DNA of 64,000 nucleotides from Rhizobium ruizarguesonis (GTDB taxonomy: Bacteria > Pseudomonadota > Alphaproteobacteria > Rhizobiales > Rhizobiaceae): positions 41,221-105,220 of the forward strand of contig NZ_PQIG01000072.1 in the NCBI RefSeq assembly GCF_012349115.1, written 5' to 3'. Below, in pieces: positions 9,883-17,806 of the stretch. The notes below the pieces were generated by a model. It ran no database searches, was not told the origin of the DNA, and worked only from the letters and a program-made list of their open reading frames with translations. The translations under genes and the position numbers were made by a program. Every line of letters starts with the position of its first letter. Position 1 is the stretch's first letter.

Positions 9883-10060
9883 GCGTTCTCCCAAGGTAGG
9901 TTCAAGTAGTGCGACCTGCTGGCGATAAGCGTTTCCGCAAGATATTTTGCTTCACTGCGCACCACACATAGCGGCACAGCACGTTTGAAACTATCAAAAC
10001 GAATTTGCGAGCCAACCCGAATAGGATGCACTACCCTGTGCAAAAATAGACGGAGGTAGC
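9883..10060. promoter_or_regulatory. Divergent promoter region between ridA and the LysR gene
   Basis: The 178-bp gap separates divergently transcribed ridA (minus) and lysR-type (plus) genes, the usual arrangement for LysR control of the adjacent operon. I could not fix a T-N11-A operator with confidence. Confidence 0.4.
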
Positions 10061-10981
10061 ATGGCGACTGCAATCGATCATCTTGATTGGGACGATCTCA
10101 AACTCTTCCTCATCGTTGTCCGGTGCAAGAGCATGACCGGCGCCGCTCGCGAACTGAAAGTCAGCCACTCCACCGTATCTCGTCGACTTGCTCGTCTGGA
10201 ATATACGGTTGGCAGTGCACTCGTCGAACGGACCAAAGATGGACTTCTGCTGACACCGGCCGGCCTGGTTACAATGCGGCGAGCGGAGGAAATCGAGAAC
10301 GGCGTGAATGCTCTTCGCAGCGACGTAAGCAATCGTGACGAAATACGCGGCACAGTCAGATTAGCCACCATGGAAGGCATCGCAACGCTTTATCTCTCCG
10401 AGCGCCTCGTTGAACTCAGTAGCCGGCACCCTGATCTTGACCTCGAGCTTGTAACGTCGCCGCAAACGGTTCGGGTCGCTCGCCGGGAAGCGGATTTATT
10501 CCTAAGCTTCTTCAAGCCCCATGGAACTTCTCTGGACAGTCAGCTGATCGGACGTTTCAAGACTGGCTTATTCGCTTCGCAGGCTTATCTTGAGCGCAAT
10601 GGAGTTCCCTCTCAAGCGGCGGATCTTCGCGAGCACCGCTTTGTTGGCTATATCGAGGAGCTGATTCAGCTTGAAAGCGTGCTCTGGCTAGAGGAACTCG
10701 TACCCACCCCAAAAATTGCGTTCAGCTCAAATAGCATGATGTCGCAGATGTTCGCGGCGTCTGCGGGCGCAGGCATCGTAGCGCTTCCCGAATTCGCACT
10801 CAGTCTAAACCTGGGTCTCGTTCCAGTGCTCGACGAACTGAGCGGCGAGCGCGAGATCTGGATGTCAGCACACCAGGATCTAGCTTATCTTCCAAGAGTG
10901 AGAGCCGTAAAGCAATTCGTGAAAGAGCTGGTACGTCGAGACGAACAACGCCTTCTGAGAAACTCACCTTGGTCTTCGTGA
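10061..10981 (+). CDS. LysR-family transcriptional regulator
   Basis: A 306-residue LysR-type regulator. The N-terminal winged helix-turn-helix (about 6-65) is clear: DDLKLFLIVVRCKSMTGAARELKVSHSTVSRRLARLE. The remainder is the periplasmic-binding-protein-like effector domain. A GGAGGTAG ribosome binding site precedes the ATG. It is divergent from ridA-nitrilase-molybdoenzyme and just upstream of the class V aminotransferase, so it probably controls one or both. The effector may be the nitrile or its product (inference). Confidence 0.9.
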   Translation: MATAIDHLDWDDLKLFLIVVRCKSMTGAARELKVSHSTVSRRLARLEYTVGSALVERTKDGLLLTPAGLVTMRRAEEIENGVNALRSDVSNRDEIRGTVRLATMEGIATLYLSERLVELSSRHPDLDLELVTSPQTVRVARREADLFLSFFKPHGTSLDSQLIGRFKTGLFASQAYLERNGVPSQAADLREHRFVGYIEELIQLESVLWLEELVPTPKIAFSSNSMMSQMFAASAGAGIVALPEFALSLNLGLVPVLDELSGEREIWMSAHQDLAYLPRVRAVKQFVKELVRRDEQRLLRNSPWSS

Positions 10982-11144
10982 AGTTTCGCAAATCGGACTG
11001 CGCGGAGCGCTCTTGCCGGCCGAATTGGCGGACGCTTACGTCCCGTCGCTCAATTCTGCACATCGGGTTGCGAAGTTGTCAGCTTCCGTGACAACGCCGA
11101 TTGCGTCAACAAGATTGACGCTCGATCAAAGGAAGGAACCCCTC

Positions 11145-12350
11145 ATGTCGCAAATCAGCCGCGACGCTCGCAAGACTTTGGACCTTCTTCGCTTGCGTGC
11201 TGATACCCCCGGCACAAAAAACAGAAACCACCTTAACAATGCTGGTGCTGCGCTGATGCCGAGCCCTGTTATTGAAGCGGTGGTTGGGTACCTAAGCCGG
11301 GAAGGCGAGATCGGCGGATACGAAGCCGCAGCTGAGTCCAACTCTCTACTGGAGGGGACATATGACAGCTTGGCTACATTCGTAAACTGTGGCCGCGACG
11401 AGATTGCGATATCTGAAAATGCGACGATCGCCTGGCAACGCGCCTTCTATTCCCTCTCTTTCCGACCTGGAGACCGGATCCTGACGGCAAGTGTCGAATT
11501 TGCAGCCAACTACATCGCCTTTCTGCAGGTTGCCAAACGCACCGGCGTATCGATCGAAGTCATTCCGAATGACGCTTCTGGGGTCCTCGATCCGAACGCA
11601 CTGGCGAAAATGATCGATGATCGCGTTCGGTTGATAGCGGTTACCTGGATCCCGACCAACGGCGGGCTTATCAATCCAGCAGCAGCGATCGGTCGAATAG
11701 CGCGAAAAAACGGCATCCTCTATCTTCTCGACGCATGCCAAGCTGCGGGTCAAATCCCGATCGATGTCAACGCGCTCGGCTGCGACATCCTGACTGCTAC
11801 CGGCAGGAAGTTTCTCCGAGCGCCACGCGGAACGGGATTCATGTACATGCGTAAATCACTCGTGGATAAGATCGAGCCAGCGATGATCGACCTCTATGGC
11901 GCGCCCTGGACTGGTCCGGATCGATACGAATTGCGCCCTGATGCCAGGCGTTTTGAAACATGGGAGAAGAACTGTTCGGTTCGTCTCGGCCTGCGGGCAG
12001 CAGTGGACTACGCGCTCGACATTGGGCTCGAAAATATCGAAGAGCGCTGCAATCACCTTTCGTCAAAGCTTCGCGAAGGCTTGCGGGGTATACGAGCCGT
12101 GTCCGTGCATGATCTCGGGAGGCCCCTTGCTTCCATCATCTCATTCACTGTCAACGACTGGGACTCGTCATCGGTCATGGCTTATCTGACTGGCAAGGGA
12201 ATCAACGTCTCAGTTTCCCCTCCTTCTAGTACACCCGTCGACGCCTATACGCGACAACTCCCCCCCGTGGTGCGAGCGTCGCCACATTATTACAATACCG
12301 AGGAAGAGATCGATGCATTCCTGGAGGCGATTGCTAGTATTGCCTCGTAG
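11145..12350 (+). CDS. Class V aminotransferase (cysteine-desulfurase/isopenicillin-epimerase-like)
   Basis: A 401-residue PLP enzyme. The fold-type I signatures are LLDACQAAGQIPID (D196 contacts the PLP ring nitrogen) and TATGRKFLRAPRGTGF, with K222 as the Schiff-base lysine. HLNNAGAALMP near the N-terminus is typical of class V aminotransferases. The ATG at 11145 has a strong AAAGGAAGG site; a longer in-frame extension to 11013 overlaps the end of the LysR region and is unlikely. Possible reactions include desulfuration, epimerisation or transamination. The adjacent ridA would detoxify enamine intermediates. Confidence 0.85.
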   Translation: MSQISRDARKTLDLLRLRADTPGTKNRNHLNNAGAALMPSPVIEAVVGYLSREGEIGGYEAAAESNSLLEGTYDSLATFVNCGRDEIAISENATIAWQRAFYSLSFRPGDRILTASVEFAANYIAFLQVAKRTGVSIEVIPNDASGVLDPNALAKMIDDRVRLIAVTWIPTNGGLINPAAAIGRIARKNGILYLLDACQAAGQIPIDVNALGCDILTATGRKFLRAPRGTGFMYMRKSLVDKIEPAMIDLYGAPWTGPDRYELRPDARRFETWEKNCSVRLGLRAAVDYALDIGLENIEERCNHLSSKLREGLRGIRAVSVHDLGRPLASIISFTVNDWDSSSVMAYLTGKGINVSVSPPSSTPVDAYTRQLPPVVRASPHYYNTEEEIDAFLEAIASIAS

Positions 12351-12665
12351 CTGATTTGCTCGCCTGACGAACGAGCGGATCTTTTCAAAAGGCAAAGCAG
12401 TTGATGCGACCTTACATCAAGTCGTGACTGCATGCTAAGATCAAGCCCTAACTGTTCGGTCCTGTTAGGCAGATCATGGCAGGCGCATCTGCCAATCCCG
12501 CCCACGCAACGCCATAAAGCAATGGCAAATGTTCATATAAGTCTCGCTCCAGAAGCCCGACATTTTCAAAGTGCCGGCGAACCCATCCGCCTTGTTCCGT
12601 GGCGATACACGGATTTCTAATTGCAGGCGTGTTGAAGTCCCCGCTGCGTTAGCGGGTGATCTCCT
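12351..12665. other. Intergenic between convergent genes
   Basis: Separates the aminotransferase (plus) from the asparagine-synthetase-like gene (minus). I see nothing convincing in it; short frames on both strands have poor composition. Confidence 0.4.
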
Positions 12666-14261
12666 TCAAGTTCCGTCAATTCGCCGAAGCATGTGTTCAA
12701 CGTTAATCGCGTGGAAGATAGAGCCGAGCTCGCTAAGCGGAGAATCGTATCGGATGTCGTCTATTGTGGCGATCAGGCGGTCAGCATCGATCAGTCCCAG
12801 TTCATGCAGCAGGCAACGACGGGATAATTGACTAGTGATCTCGCTAGCACCGATAATCAGCGAGCCGGTCAGATAGTGTTCGAAATTTTCTCTTATAGAA
12901 ACGCCGAAGAACCGTTTGGGATATCCAAGCCGTTCCAACATCCGGCGATGCAGCGCCTTTTCGTGCCTCCAGGCTAAAGGTAAACTCCGATAAAATCGTA
13001 CGGCTTCCGGCTGGGCGAATGGGCTAATTGGCCATATGCCATGGCTCGCAAACAAAGGAGCCCGCGCGGCGTGTGCCTCCAGTACCGAAATCGGCAGAAT
13101 AGGAAAGGGTGCCCGATCGCAGCTTGCTGCATAGTCGGGCAATCGGCTTTTGAGCACCAGTGTCATGGCGGAGGGAAGGATCTCAGGAAGGAATGCATCG
13201 CTAATATTACGAGCGAATTGCTCGTGATTTTGCTCGAAAGCATGGGCCATTAGCAACTCATCACCGCCTGTACCAGTTGCGACCGCCCGTGGAGCTGAGG
13301 CAGTTGCGAGCGACTTCAATAGTTGATGGAGAGGCCGCTGCAGATCGGCATTGTAGGGAGCTGGGACGTAGTCGCTACTCACCTTGAACCCACACGGAAC
13401 CATTGGTATCGTGTCAACACGCAGCGTTTGATCGTGGAAGCCAAAGTGCTCGATTGCTATTTCGCGCCTCGAAGTCTGTTGACTTCGAGCTGGCCCCTCG
13501 ACCTCCAAGGCATAGGTTTGCAGGGCGTCAGGATGCTGCTCCGCCAAAATGGCGGCAACGACTGCCGAATCCAATCCTCCGCTGAATTCGCTAGCCGTGA
13601 GGGCGGGCGTGAGCGGCCAGCGACGCAGCAGGGCGTCGATCAAACGGCATGCTGCGGCGGCAACATCGGCCCCATCCACAAGCGGGGTCGGGATGAAATA
13701 CGGTGCCGGAGGGGGATATTTCGTCTCGACGGCTCCCGTCCTGCTGATGCAAAGTGACGCGCGCTCCGTCAGCATGAAAACACAGCGAAACATCGTGGTT
13801 GTTGCATAGGGGAGCGTCCCGACAAGACGCAGGCCAGTTCGGTCCGTGTCGACGTCAGCGAGAGTCATGCCCGAATAAAAGTCCGCTATCGACCAGGAGA
13901 GATCAATGCGCTCACCGCTGACCTTCAGATAAAGTGGCGCAACACCTCCATGTCCGGCGCTGAAGGTCACCGTGCCGGAATGGCGATTGATCGAAATTGT
14001 CTGATAGTCCAATGGCCATTGCCCAAAAGCACAGAAATCATGTGCTCGTTCTATCGGCCAATCCCTGAGTGCCACAACCTGCCCACTCGCTTCGGCGGAA
14101 CGCTCGCGGCAGATCAGGATGATTTGATCAGTGGTGTCCCAACGGAAGCTTTCGAGTAAAGGATGGTCCAGGATCTTGATAGAGATGTTGGGATATGACG
14201 ACGGGATCAGCGGTTCATCCACGCACTCGAGATGACCTCGGTCAATCGTTCCCTTGAACAT
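12666..14261 (-). CDS. Asparagine-synthetase-like enzyme (RiPP/lasso-cyclase-like)
   Basis: A 531-residue protein with an asparagine-synthetase-type ATP pyrophosphatase domain. The ATP loop is FSGGLDSAV (SGGLDS at 227-232), followed by GTGGDELLMA. The N-terminal third resembles the glutaminase domain (GHGGVAPLYLKV, then LSWSIADF), but there is no cysteine at position 2, so it should not use glutamine. This arrangement is found in asparagine-synthetase homologues that activate a carboxylate on a peptide, as in lasso-peptide cyclases. It follows a 52-codon peptide gene by 73 bp with a hairpin between them, and lies downstream of the AHL synthase on the same strand. No separate lasso leader peptidase is visible, so the product class is unresolved. 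Confidence 0.75.
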   Translation of the reverse strand: MFKGTIDRGHLECVDEPLIPSSYPNISIKILDHPLLESFRWDTTDQIILICRERSAEASGQVVALRDWPIERAHDFCAFGQWPLDYQTISINRHSGTVTFSAGHGGVAPLYLKVSGERIDLSWSIADFYSGMTLADVDTDRTGLRLVGTLPYATTTMFRCVFMLTERASLCISRTGAVETKYPPPAPYFIPTPLVDGADVAAAACRLIDALLRRWPLTPALTASEFSGGLDSAVVAAILAEQHPDALQTYALEVEGPARSQQTSRREIAIEHFGFHDQTLRVDTIPMVPCGFKVSSDYVPAPYNADLQRPLHQLLKSLATASAPRAVATGTGGDELLMAHAFEQNHEQFARNISDAFLPEILPSAMTLVLKSRLPDYAASCDRAPFPILPISVLEAHAARAPLFASHGIWPISPFAQPEAVRFYRSLPLAWRHEKALHRRMLERLGYPKRFFGVSIRENFEHYLTGSLIIGASEITSQLSRRCLLHELGLIDADRLIATIDDIRYDSPLSELGSIFHAINVEHMLRRIDGT

Positions 14262-14297
14262 GGGTGATCGCCTAGTTGATGAAAATCTAAAGGGGCA

Positions 14298-14323
14298 GTG
14301 ACCGCCGCCTTGGCGACGGTCAC
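14298..14323 (-). terminator. Hairpin between peptide gene and synthetase gene
   Basis: GTGACCG (14298-14304) pairs with CGGTCAC (14317-14323), with further GC pairs inside. On the minus strand a T-rich tract (CCCCTTTAGATTTT) follows. It sits 11 bp after the peptide stop and before the synthetase start. A leaky terminator here would give more peptide mRNA than enzyme mRNA, as is common in RiPP operons. Confidence 0.6.
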
Positions 14324-14334
14324 ACGGATGAGAC

Positions 14335-14493
14335 TTAGACGTCGAGTTTGTCCATGTCGCCCGGTTTCCCCCCCTTGATCATGGCAGCAATTTCTGTGGT
14401 CGAAGGGGTCGGTCCGACGCGCGGCGCCTTGGCAAACACGCTCAACTCGCCACCGATGAGTTTAACGGGCTTGCGGGTAGTTATCGTTTCCAT
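14335..14493 (-). CDS. Candidate RiPP precursor peptide, 52 residues
   Basis: A short gene of 52 codons starting METITTRKPVKLIGGELS and ending GGKPGDMDKLDV. A GGAG ribosome binding site lies about 9 bases before the ATG. It has a basic, KP-containing N-terminal half that could serve as leader, an internal TPSTTEIAAMIK segment, and a Gly-rich, acidic C-terminus (GG followed by three Asp). A Gly followed by Asp residues 6-8 positions later is the arrangement needed for an isopeptide ring. The threonine normally at -2 in lasso leaders is not seen before that glycine. The assignment rests on size, composition and pairing with the asparagine-synthetase-like gene downstream. Confidence 0.55.
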   Translation of the reverse strand: METITTRKPVKLIGGELSVFAKAPRVGPTPSTTEIAAMIKGGKPGDMDKLDV

Positions 14494-14815
14494 GTTATGA
14501 TTCTCCGTTGGTTGCTTTCCTCGCCGTTCCCCTAAAGGGGTGCCAATGACGCGAGTGACTGAGTTACACTGACTGTCCCATACCGTTCTAGGGTGGCATA
14601 GGCTGCGGAATCATTAGGCTACAATCGATCCGGGCGGCTACGTGACTGGCTCTCTGACCTAAGCATTGATTGCGATGTAGCACCGCTTGTGCAAAAGAAT
14701 TCCAGGCGGTGACTTGTGTGCGCTTATGAGCCGGACTGGCGGCGAATTGGTGACCAAAACTTCCTGAGCCGTAAGGTTCAAACATCGAGCGGAATTTCCT
14801 ATGCTAGCTAGTTGC
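14494..14815. other. Gap between rhiI and the peptide gene
   Basis: About 320 bp on the 3' side of rhiI. A minus-strand frame (14588-14785, 65 codons) has no family resemblance and no clear ribosome binding site, so I do not call it. The region may hold the promoter of the peptide gene, or the peptide may be read through from rhiI. Confidence 0.35.
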
Positions 14816-15370
14816 CTACAACGTCTGGGGGGCGGACGAGGGGATGACTTCGAGTGGCACGACTAACTCGTTTTCGAAAATGCTAGGCTCTGAGAGGATG
14901 TGTGTTTGCCACCCGTTGGCGCGCAAGGTGTTTATCAGCTTTGGGTGCGTCTCGCCGATAAGCGAGGTGATGCCAGCAACGCGGCAAAACTCCATCAACC
15001 CGATCATCAAAACACGCGATACTGGAACCCCGTCAATCTTTTCATCACCGCTTGCAACCGCCCACCGCGTCCATTCGAAAACGTCGTGCGACCTTGGCCA
15101 CTTTTGGCCCCGCATGATTTGCGGGTAGACGGTTGAAAGAAGATGTGGCTGCACCGTAGGAAGGAGCCGAGAATACCCGATCACCGTATCGTTCTTGAGA
15201 ACGCTAAAATGAATAGCGCAATCGTGATCAAACTGATCTATTTCCCGTCTGTCACTCTTGCGTAATGCCTGCCACCCACGTCGCTCCACAAATTGCTGGT
15301 GTCGAAATCGCCAGATTTTCTCCATGATTACGGCGTTAGCCCGAGAGTCCCCAATGCAAATCTTCATCAT
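14816..15370 (-). CDS. rhiI: Acyl-homoserine-lactone synthase RhiI
   Basis: A LuxI-family autoinducer synthase of about 184 residues from the ATG at 15370, which follows an AGGAAG site. The invariant residues are present: R23, F27 and W33 (RFRHQQFVERRGW), D45 and D48 (REIDQFDHD), R68 (GYSRLLPT), E99 and R102 (FEWTRWAV). It makes N-acyl-homoserine lactone from S-adenosylmethionine and acyl-ACP. The name rests on its position divergent from rhiABC, with a luxR-type gene beyond, the arrangement known in R. leguminosarum. The promoter carries a dyad shared with rhiA. The divergent gap is now interrupted by an IS630 element. Confidence 0.85.
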   Translation of the reverse strand: MMKICIGDSRANAVIMEKIWRFRHQQFVERRGWQALRKSDRREIDQFDHDCAIHFSVLKNDTVIGYSRLLPTVQPHLLSTVYPQIMRGQKWPRSHDVFEWTRWAVASGDEKIDGVPVSRVLMIGLMEFCRVAGITSLIGETHPKLINTLRANGWQTHILSEPSIFENELVVPLEVIPSSAPQTL

Positions 15371-15418
15371 CGCTTCCTGACCCCCGGGGATCACTATGCG
15401 CGATCTTTCTGTCCTTCA

Positions 15419-15440
15419 AAATGAGTAGAAATACTCATTT
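15419..15440 (-). promoter_or_regulatory. Putative RhiR box upstream of rhiI
   Basis: A perfect 9-4-9 dyad: AAATGAGTA, gaaa, TACTCATTT. It lies 48 bp upstream of the rhiI start. The same GAGTA-N4-TACTCATTT core occurs upstream of rhiA at 16834-16851. Two copies at the two expected quorum-regulated promoters make a LuxR-type (RhiR) operator the best reading. Confidence 0.65.
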
Positions 15441-15579
15441 CTGAGCTAGGTCGCGGATGATTAACGTCGTTCGTCGCGCTACCATGGTTTGAAACCAAAC
15501 AATCCCCCGCGGCATGGGAAATAGCGGTAACGGAAAGATCGGCCAAAACGGGCTTAAGAATGCCATCATCTCATACCGC

Positions 15580-16630
15580 TAGAGCGTATCCGGATTTAGT
15601 TGAATCGGAAGGGATTCCGTTTTTGTGTGTTTTGTGATTCAAGATGCTGGCTGGAGTGGAGGCCAGCATCGAATGACGCGACCTCTTTCCAATGATCTTC
15701 GTGAGCGTGTTGTTGCTGCAATCGAAGCCGGTGAGAGCTGCCGGTCGGTTGCGGCGCGGTTCGGTATTGCCGTGTCTTCAGCGGTAAAGTGGTCGCAGCG
15801 TTATCGTTCGAGCGGATCTGTGGCGCCTGGGAAGATGGGCGGCCACCGCAAGCGGGTTCTGGAGCCGCATCGGGCGTTTATCGTGGAGCGGATCAACCAG
15901 ACGCCGCATGTGTCACTGCACAGGTTGAAGGAAGAGCTGGCCGCGCGAGGGGTGAAGGTATCCCACGATACGGTGTGGCAGTTCCTGCGGCGTGAGGGAT
16001 TGCGGTTCAAAAAAAACACTGTTCGCCCTTGAGCAGGCGCGCGCTGACGTCGCGCGACGGCGACAGCGCTGGCGATCCTGGCAGGCTGGCCTCGATCCAA
16101 GACGGCTGGTCTTCATCGATGAAACCTGGATCAAGACCAACATGGCGCCGCTTCGAGGGTGGGGGCCGAAGGGCAAACGCCTGCGCAGCTTCGCGCCGCA
16201 CGGACATTGGCGCACCCTGACTTTCCTCGGCGCGTTGCGTTGCGATCGGCTCACCGCACCCTGTGTCTTCGATGGACCAATCAACGGTGAGTGCTTTCGC
16301 GCCTATGTCGAGCAGCAACTCGTACCGGTGCTCAAACCCGGCGACATCGTCGTGATGGATAATCTCGGCTCCCACAAGTCGGTCGCCATCCGTCAGATGA
16401 TCCGCAACGCTGGTGCACGGCTCTGGTACTTGCCGCCATACTCCCCCGACCTCAATCCGATCGAACAGGCTTTCGCCAAAATCAAGCACTGGATGCGCCT
16501 GGCTCAGAAGCGAACCATCAATGACACCTGGCGCCATATCGGACACCTCGTCACAACCATCGAGCCCAGCGAATGCAGCAACTACTTCGCCAATGCCGGA
16601 TACGCTTCCGTCAAAACCTGAAACGCTCTA
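15580..16630 (+). mobile_element. IS630-family insertion sequence
   Basis: An element of about 1.05 kb bounded by imperfect inverted repeats. The left end reads TAGAGCGTATCCGGATTTAG and the reverse complement of the right end reads TAGAGCGTTTCAGGTTTTG. Both ends carry the TA dinucleotide (15580-15581 and 16629-16630) expected from IS630 insertion at TA. It encodes a transposase in two frames. It separates rhiI and its box from rhiA and its box. Confidence 0.85.
15673..16621 (+). CDS. IS630 transposase in two frames (frameshift at an A8 run)
   Basis: The N-terminal part (to the stop near 16032) is a helix-turn-helix domain: [32 protein letters not shown], then a second HTH. The C-terminal part, in the next frame (15992-16621), is the DDE catalytic domain, with [11 protein letters not shown] (first Asp), [10 protein letters not shown] (second Asp) and [16 protein letters not shown] (Glu). 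The overlap holds TTC followed by eight A (16006-16016), where a +1 shift or transcriptional slippage joins the halves as [13 protein letters not shown]630 elements often use such frameshifting, so the transposase may well be functional. The ATG at 15673 ([13 protein letters not shown]) is the likely start. Confidence 0.85.
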
Positions 16631-16989
16631 GAGTAAATTTGCAGAGCATACGGTGTGCGTCAAAGACGCCTAAGGCTCGATCAAGCCGCCTCTCAGGCCG
16701 CTTTTCGTTGATGGGATCACGTTAGAAAACCATCTCGGCCGATGCTTATCCGCTACCGACCAAATAGGCTTCCACCGCTCTTACCGTCCCGGGTCTCGGG
16801 GGCATGCCTATGGGTTAGTGGCGGCCTGTCAGGGAGTATATCTACTCATTTACGTCACCTAGAAATGATTATAGCTGAATTGGTGTCTCCAATAACACTC
16901 GCCTCAGTTGGAGCTGGGCCAAGAAGCGGTCCAAACGATTGGATCAGTCCTGGCGTCAAGACAGAAAATCAGCGGAAAGGGAGAATCAA
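16631..16989. promoter_or_regulatory. rhiA upstream region
   Basis: The IS630-distal half of the old rhiI-rhiA intergenic region. It contains the RhiR-type dyad at 16834-16851, and otherwise nothing I can name. The rhiA ribosome binding site (AAGGGAG) ends about 7 bases before the ATG at 16990. Confidence 0.5.
16834..16851 (+). promoter_or_regulatory. Putative RhiR box upstream of rhiA
   Basis: GAGTA (16834-16838), tatc, TACTC (16843-16847), followed by ATTT. It shares the core and the trailing ATTT with the perfect dyad upstream of rhiI. It lies about 140 bp upstream of the rhiA start. Confidence 0.6.
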
Positions 16990-17685
16990 ATGTCCTTGCA
17001 TGTCAGCTACGTAGACAAGGAAATGACGGATCATGCCCGTGCATCACAGCCGGGAAGCGCGGCGCTTGCCCAAGGAACGCAATATTCGTTATTGTTGAAG
17101 AATCAATCGGCGCAACCTTGGACCTTCTATGTCTATCAAAAGATGCCTCAACCTGTTGCCAATGTCTTCTCCTTGGCATGGTTCTGCTCTCCGTATCAAA
17201 TTCGGGTTGGCAATCAAATCAAGTTCACTTGGGAGCTCGCCTATAATTTCGTCTGGAGCGACACGGGACAACTGATTCCTGGCGTGGACTTTTTTGCCTC
17301 CGGGGTGGAGGACTGCAGCCCCAGCGGGAAAAACACCACTACTTTTTCATTAAGTGGTGGACCCGGCCTGACCGTGCCGATCAAGGCGGATCCTGCAGGA
17401 TCACTGGTCATCAACGATGCTGGCAATGTGCCAAACAATCGGTTCTCCGTGGGCATCGGCATGTCCGGAACAGGAACTTATGTTGTACAAGCGGGCACCA
17501 ATCTGTTCCACACGTTCACGCCGACTCCGAGCTATTGGATTGCGGCGGGAACGAATGTGTCTATCGGCTCGGTGCTCAGTATCGACACGATCACCCAGAC
17601 CAGTGAAGCCAAGTTTCCCTCTGCCGTCTTCAATCTCGTAGGCGTGCTCCACGAGGACAATACCTGGGATGTCAACCCGGCTTGA
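16990..17685 (+). CDS. rhiA: RhiA, rhizosphere-expressed protein
   Basis: A 231-residue protein of about 24 kDa without a signal peptide, rich in small and polar residues, with repeated beta-type segments (YSLLLKNQSAQPWTFYVYQK near the start). RhiA of R. leguminosarum is a roughly 24-kDa protein abundant in rhizosphere cells, encoded by the first gene of rhiABC. Size, gene order and the neighbouring luxI/luxR genes fit. Biochemical function is not established. I chose the ATG at 16990, which follows AAGGGAG, over an upstream in-frame start at 16939. A RhiR-type dyad lies upstream. Confidence 0.8.
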   Translation: MSLHVSYVDKEMTDHARASQPGSAALAQGTQYSLLLKNQSAQPWTFYVYQKMPQPVANVFSLAWFCSPYQIRVGNQIKFTWELAYNFVWSDTGQLIPGVDFFASGVEDCSPSGKNTTTFSLSGGPGLTVPIKADPAGSLVINDAGNVPNNRFSVGIGMSGTGTYVVQAGTNLFHTFTPTPSYWIAAGTNVSIGSVLSIDTITQTSEAKFPSAVFNLVGVLHEDNTWDVNPA

Positions 17686-17737
17686 TGGCAAGGTGAATTG
17701 GCTTCAGCTCCGCCGGTCAGGTCGGAACTGATGCATG

Positions 17738-17770
17738 GGAGTGCCTCTTGTTGCTGATAAGTGGCACTCC
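17738..17770 (+). terminator. Inverted repeat between rhiA and rhiB
   Basis: GGAGTGCC (17738-17745) and GGCACTCC (17763-17770) form a perfect 8-bp stem with a 17-base loop. No long T run follows, so this may be an mRNA-stabilising or attenuating hairpin that lets rhiA mRNA exceed rhiB mRNA. Confidence 0.45.
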
Positions 17771-17806
17771 TTCACTCACACATCAATCTTGACCGAGGAA
17801 CCATAG

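Noticed and set aside
14588..14785. 65-codon gene between rhiI and the peptide gene
   Set aside because: No recognised motif and no ribosome binding site. The 52-codon frame downstream is far better supported.
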